From positions 1 through 64,000 of the forward strand of contig NZ_JAFCLU010000001.1 of NCBI RefSeq assembly GCF_018130385.1: a stretch of DNA of 64,000 bases, given 5' to 3'. The notes under the pieces were generated by a model, which had not been told where the DNA came from, searched no databases, and saw nothing but the letters and a program-made list of their open reading frames with translations. The stretch's first letter is position 1. Each line of letters opens with the position of its first letter. Position numbers and translations under genes: made by a program. Origin of the DNA: Bradyrhizobium sp. AUGA SZCCT0283 (GTDB lineage Bacteria > Pseudomonadota > Alphaproteobacteria > Rhizobiales > Xanthobacteraceae). Below, one piece after another: positions 60,829 to 64,000 of the stretch.

Positions 60829-61197
60829 CTAAGTGCCGAAGCCGGACCCGGCCTTTTTGTACTCGGGCCGCGGCGGGCTGAAGATGTCAAGCACGCGCGC
60901 GCCGTCCGGTCCAGCCCGCATCGTGTGCGGCACATTTCCCGGCGTGCGCCAGAAATCGCCCTTCCCGACCGGAATCTCCTCATCCCCCTGAACCCGGATG
61001 GCCGAGCCATCGAGCAGCACGCCCCATTGTTCCTCGGGGTGGTGATGCAGGGTGCCTTGCGCGTGCGGCACCAGCGTCACTACCGACAGCATCGCGTGCT
61101 CGCCGGAGAAGATTCGCGTCGTGACCCCGGACGCGAGTTCGCGAAACAGGCCGTCGGCCGGATTATCCAGATTGTGAAATTCGTCCTTCTGACTCAT
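60829..61197 (-). CDS. Cupin-domain protein
   Basis: A 122-residue single-domain cupin: LVPHAQGTLHHHPEEQWGVLLDGSA (His-His-Glu metal motif), GDFWRTPGNVPHTMRAG (second cupin motif His) and a short tail. It would bind a metal and may isomerise, oxidise or sense a small molecule. GGAGGAACG gives a clear start at ATG 61197. It sits between the RraA-like and Bug genes, in line on the minus strand. Confidence 0.82.
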   Translation of the reverse strand: MSQKDEFHNLDNPADGLFRELASGVTTRIFSGEHAMLSVVTLVPHAQGTLHHHPEEQWGVLLDGSAIRVQGDEEIPVGKGDFWRTPGNVPHTMRAGPDGARVLDIFSPPRPEYKKAGSGFGT

Positions 61198-61236
61198 CGT
61201 TCCTCCGTCAGCGCGGTTGCGCATCGATCAAGCGCT

Positions 61237-61875
61237 TCAAGATTTGCCGTAGCTGCCCTGGTAGCGGCCTTCGCGGATCGAGATGATGGTTTGCTCCTCG
61301 CGCGCGATCTGGGCGCGAACAGCTTCCAGCAAGGTGGCGGCCGTCGCCGCGGGAAACGACACCACGCCGTCCTCGTCGCCGACCACAATGTCGCCGGGGG
61401 AGATCACCGAGCCGCCGATCGAAACCGGCACGTTGATTTCGCCCGGTCCGCTCTTGTAGGGCCCGCGGTGGATCGCGGTGCGGGCAAAGCAGGGAAAGTC
61501 GGACGCAGCGAAAGCCGCGACATCGCGGATCGCGCCGTCGATCACATAGCCGGCGGCGCCGCGATACTCGGCGATGGTCTTCATGATCTCGCCGACCAGC
61601 GCCCGCGTTTCGTCGCCGCCGCCGTCGACCACGATCACGTCGCCCGGCCCGACCAGCTCGAGCGCCCGGTGGATCGCGAGATTGTCGCCCGGCCGCGTGC
61701 GCACGGTGAACGCGACGCCCACCAGCTTGCTGCCGCGATGGAACGGGCGCAGGCCTACGGCGCCCGGCAGCCGGGCAAGATTGTCGCTGATCACAGAGGT
61801 CGGCGCCCCCCTGAATGCCTCGATCAGGTCAGGCGCGGGCTTCGGCACGCTCGTCATGGCCGTGGTGATGCTCAT
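61237..61875 (-). CDS. RraA-like/4-hydroxy-4-methyl-2-oxoglutarate aldolase-family protein
   Basis: A 212-residue protein: PTSVISDNLARLPGAVGLRP, FTVRTRPGDNLAIHRALE, VIVVDGGGDETRALVGEIM (the GGxxxxAxxGE-like site), AAGYVIDGAIRDV (Arg/Asp site) and VSIGGSVISPGDIVVGDEDG. The last loop carries the residues of the HMG/CHA-aldolase group, so an aldolase or decarboxylase of a 4-hydroxy-2-oxo-acid is more likely than an RNase E regulator. GGGGGAAAC precedes ATG 61875. First of a three-gene run with the cupin and Bug genes. Confidence 0.85.
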   Translation of the reverse strand: MSITTAMTSVPKPAPDLIEAFRGAPTSVISDNLARLPGAVGLRPFHRGSKLVGVAFTVRTRPGDNLAIHRALELVGPGDVIVVDGGGDETRALVGEIMKTIAEYRGAAGYVIDGAIRDVAAFAASDFPCFARTAIHRGPYKSGPGEINVPVSIGGSVISPGDIVVGDEDGVVSFPAATAATLLEAVRAQIAREEQTIISIREGRYQGSYGKS

Positions 61876-62216
61876 AAAGATTGTTTCCCCCAGCGGCTCC
61901 GGCACGCCGGCACACGGTTTTGGTTTGGCGGCCACTTGATGGCTTCGGTCGCGGCGAAACAATTAGCATTCCGCTTGAGCAGGTATAATGGATTTGGATG
62001 GGTCAGGCGGCCCGCCTTTCGCTCAGATTTGTGCCCGGCCGGGCGCCGATCGCGCAATAAGCCGGAGGCGGAGAGGACGTACGACCCGGACTTGTCCGAT
62101 CGTTGAAACGCGAACCCGCGCAACGTGCAGCTATCGCCCCCGATAACCGGAGCGCGACGGTCAGAGGGTCAGGCTCTCCCTAAGTCATTCAAATCACTCA
62201 GTAGTTTTACGCACAT
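61876..62216. other. Divergent intergenic region
   Basis: About 340 bp between the RraA-like gene (minus) and the FixK box of the chemoreceptor gene. It should hold the promoter of the RraA group. No gene or repeat is evident. Confidence 0.4.
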
Positions 62217-62230
62217 TTGATATAGATCAA
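62217..62230 (+). promoter_or_regulatory. Perfect FixK/FNR-type box
   Basis: TTGATATAGATCAA is the consensus TTGAT-N4-ATCAA. It lies 99 bp before the start of the globin-coupled chemoreceptor. At the usual -41.5 position it would activate transcription from about 62265, giving a leader of about 65 bases. FixK2 in Bradyrhizobium turns on genes when oxygen is low. Confidence 0.8.
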
Positions 62231-62328
62231 AACAAATTGTGACAAATGCTGCATCATTTTTGACCAGTCCCTCTCCCCGGTTGGAGACCGACATTTGCCT
62301 TTGCCCGTTCTTTTGCCGGAGAAATTTC

Positions 62329-63678
62329 ATGCGCACAGCCAGCTCACTGGCGACCCGCCTCGCCTTTAATAATATCGACGCAAAGACCGTTGCGCTGCTC
62401 AAGGAAGCCCGCGAGTTCGTAATCCCTGCGATGCCCGCCATCCTCGACGGGTTCTACGATCACGTCGGCCGGTTTTCGGAGACGAATACGTTCTTTCGCA
62501 ACCGCGAGCACATGATGCACGCGAAGGCGATGCAGATGAAGCATTGGGCCATCATTCTCGAAGGGCGCTTCGACGCCGATTATGAGGCCTCGGTCACCCG
62601 TATTGGCGAAGTCCATAACAAGCTCGGGCTCGAGCCGCGCTGGTATATCGGCGGCTACAATGCATTGTTGTCCGCACTGGTGAGCGAGATCGCCCTTCGC
62701 GTGCCGGGCCGCCTGCTGGACCGGGGTTCAGCGTCGAAGAGAGCGGCCATGCAGCAGGCGGTCATCAACGCCGCCATGCTCGACATGGATATCGCCATCA
62801 CCGTCTACATCGACGCAGGATGCCGCGACCGGCGGCAGATGCTGGACGGGCTGGCCGGGAACTTCGAGGCCGCCATCGGCGGCGTGGTCGATGTCGTCGC
62901 ATCCGCGGCGACCGAATTGCAGGCGGCGGCGCAATCGCTGCAGGTGGCGACGGGGCGAACCTCGACGCAATCGAACCTCGTCACGGCGGCATCGCGCGAA
63001 GCCACGGCAAACGTCAACGCGGTGGCCGCCGCCGTCGAGCAACTGACGAACTCCATCCGCGAGATCGGCGAGCGCGTCAGCGATTCCGCGCGGATTTCCA
63101 CCGAAGCAAGCCAGAAGGTCAATACGGCCGGCGAGAAGATGCAGCAATTGTCGACAGCGGCCCAACAGATCGGCGCCATCGTCGACCTGATCACCAGCAT
63201 TGCCGGCCAGACCAACCTTCTGGCCTTGAACGCGACGATCGAAGCCGCCAGGGCCGGCGACGCCGGCCGAGGTTTTGCCGTGGTTGCCCAGGAGGTCAAG
63301 TCGCTCGCCGAGCAGACGGCCAAGGCGACCGCGGAGATCGCCACACAGATCTCCGACATCCAGAAGTCCACCACGGAATCGGCGAGCGCCATCACCGACA
63401 TTGTCGGCGTGATCGGCTCGATGAGCGAAGTGTCGACCGCCATCGCCTCGGCCGTCGAGCAGCAGGGCGCGGCCACCAACGAGATTTCGCGCAACGTCCA
63501 GCAAGCCGCCGCCGGAACCAACGATGTTTCGAAAAATATCGAGGAGGTAACGCGCGCCGCGGAAGAATCCGGAGGCACGGCGTCCAACGTGCTCGAAGCC
63601 GCGGGCGAATTGTCACGGCAGTCGGAAATGCTGCGCAACGAGGTTTCGAAGTTCCTGGCGACCGTGAAAGCCGCTTGA
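62329..63678 (+). CDS. Globin-coupled methyl-accepting chemotaxis protein (HemAT-like oxygen sensor)
   Basis: A 449-residue soluble receptor with no membrane helix. The N-terminal ~170 residues are a sensor globin: [33 protein letters not shown] (probable proximal His near residue 72) and [18 protein letters not shown] linker then leads to the MCP signalling domain with the hairpin [20 protein letters not shown] and coiled coils. It should bind oxygen and signal to CheA for aerotaxis. GGAG is 8 bases before ATG 62329. The perfect FixK box upstream links it to low-oxygen control. Confidence 0.92.
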   Translation: MRTASSLATRLAFNNIDAKTVALLKEAREFVIPAMPAILDGFYDHVGRFSETNTFFRNREHMMHAKAMQMKHWAIILEGRFDADYEASVTRIGEVHNKLGLEPRWYIGGYNALLSALVSEIALRVPGRLLDRGSASKRAAMQQAVINAAMLDMDIAITVYIDAGCRDRRQMLDGLAGNFEAAIGGVVDVVASAATELQAAAQSLQVATGRTSTQSNLVTAASREATANVNAVAAAVEQLTNSIREIGERVSDSARISTEASQKVNTAGEKMQQLSTAAQQIGAIVDLITSIAGQTNLLALNATIEAARAGDAGRGFAVVAQEVKSLAEQTAKATAEIATQISDIQKSTTESASAITDIVGVIGSMSEVSTAIASAVEQQGAATNEISRNVQQAAAGTNDVSKNIEEVTRAAEESGGTASNVLEAAGELSRQSEMLRNEVSKFLATVKAA

Positions 63679-63767
63679 AATCTTCACGCCGGCCACACTT
63701 CTTAACATGGTCTTAACCAGGCCGGCCGAGGCTGATACCGAAGATTCGCGCCGCCGGTCACATCGAG

Positions 63768-64000
63768 ATGCTGTTCCAGAACCTTTCGCCTTCACCGGCG
63801 CTTTCGATCACGCAATTTTTCGACATTGACGCCTTCCGGCCGGCCGAGTTTGTCGCCGATGCGCGCAGCGTCCCGCTGAATCTTGCGAATTTCCATACCG
63901 CGCGCGCGATAGTGCAGCTGCCCTTCTGCCAGGTCGCCGTGCTCACCTCGTTTCCCCGCATTGTCGATGTCAGCTACCGCGCGGCGCATGGCGTCGTCAT
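63768..64000 (+). CDS. N-terminal part of a probable AraC-type regulator (partial)
   Basis: The frame runs off the window after about 77 residues: MLFQNLSPSPALSITQFFDI, FRPAEFVADARSVPLNLANF and AIVQLPFCQVAVLTSFPRIV. The opening resembles sensor regions of helix-turn-helix AraC-family proteins common in Bradyrhizobium, but the DNA-binding domain lies outside, so this is a tentative call. Confidence 0.4.
   Translation, partial: MLFQNLSPSPALSITQFFDIDAFRPAEFVADARSVPLNLANFHTARAIVQLPFCQVAVLTSFPRIVDVSYRAAHGVV

Noticed and set aside
1..64000. CRISPR array or phage structural genes
   Set aside because: No regularly spaced direct repeats with unique spacers and no capsid, tail or terminase motifs were found; the only tandem repeat is the contiguous 60-bp unit at 14.7 kb.

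Overview
The window looks like chromosomal DNA of a Bradyrhizobium-type alphaproteobacterium (Nitrobacteraceae, Hyphomicrobiales). The evidence is high GC with strong third-position bias, the alphaproteobacterial form of tRNA-Arg, many ABC and RND transporters, AprI/Inh and LTXXQ proteins, and several families of short intergenic palindromes. This placement is by recognition of sequence style and gene families; no database search was run.

Layout. 1-2.3 kb is the edge of a mobile island: the 3' end of a conjugative relaxase gene (traA), an AlpA-type regulator, a 50-bp 3' copy of tRNA-Arg(ACG) flanked by arm-like repeats, an excisionase-like HTH gene and a radC remnant. 2.8-9 kb is a mixed block: aldo/keto reductase with a DUF6064 membrane protein, GNAT acetyltransferase, a frameshifted DUF3237 gene, an ABM monooxygenase, an ECF42-type sigma factor with its YciI partner, and an SGNH hydrolase. 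9-14.3 kb is a five-gene operon (ABC importer, 2-hydroxyacid dehydrogenase, AprI/Inh protein) divergent from a creatininase-family amidohydrolase. 14.4-25.8 kb holds a chimeric porin, a CzcAB-type metal efflux pair, an FMN glutamate-synthase-like protein and a ferredoxin-NADP reductase.

26-28.4 kb carries the most unusual item: a stand-alone cyanophycin-synthetase-like ATP-grasp gene overlapping by one base a FolC/Mur-ligase-like gene, which together are a split peptide-ligase module. 28.5-35.9 kb has a quinone-oxidoreductase-type enzyme, an AcrAB-type efflux pair and a Cys-rich repeat protein with no canonical start codon.

36-41.3 kb is an aromatic catabolic island: a salicylyl-CoA-hydroxylase-like flavoprotein, an aryl-CoA ligase, a MarR regulator, a maleylpyruvate isomerase and gentisate 1,2-dioxygenase. 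Both promoters share a 16-bp TAGTAAGTATACTGTC element, a likely MarR operator. 41.5-47.3 kb is a second ABC importer with an FAD oxidoreductase, an aspartate-dehydrogenase-like protein and a crotonase. 47.4-58.5 kb holds an LTXXQ protein, a ketopantoate-reductase-like gene, bioB, an SDR, a cupin, an Asp/Glu racemase, hydrolases, a RoxA/MauG-like dihaem protein and a PfkB kinase. tRNA-Arg(CCT) follows. 59-64 kb ends with a PRC-barrel protein, a TTT-type binding protein/cupin/RraA-like group, and a globin-coupled chemoreceptor behind a perfect FixK/FNR box.
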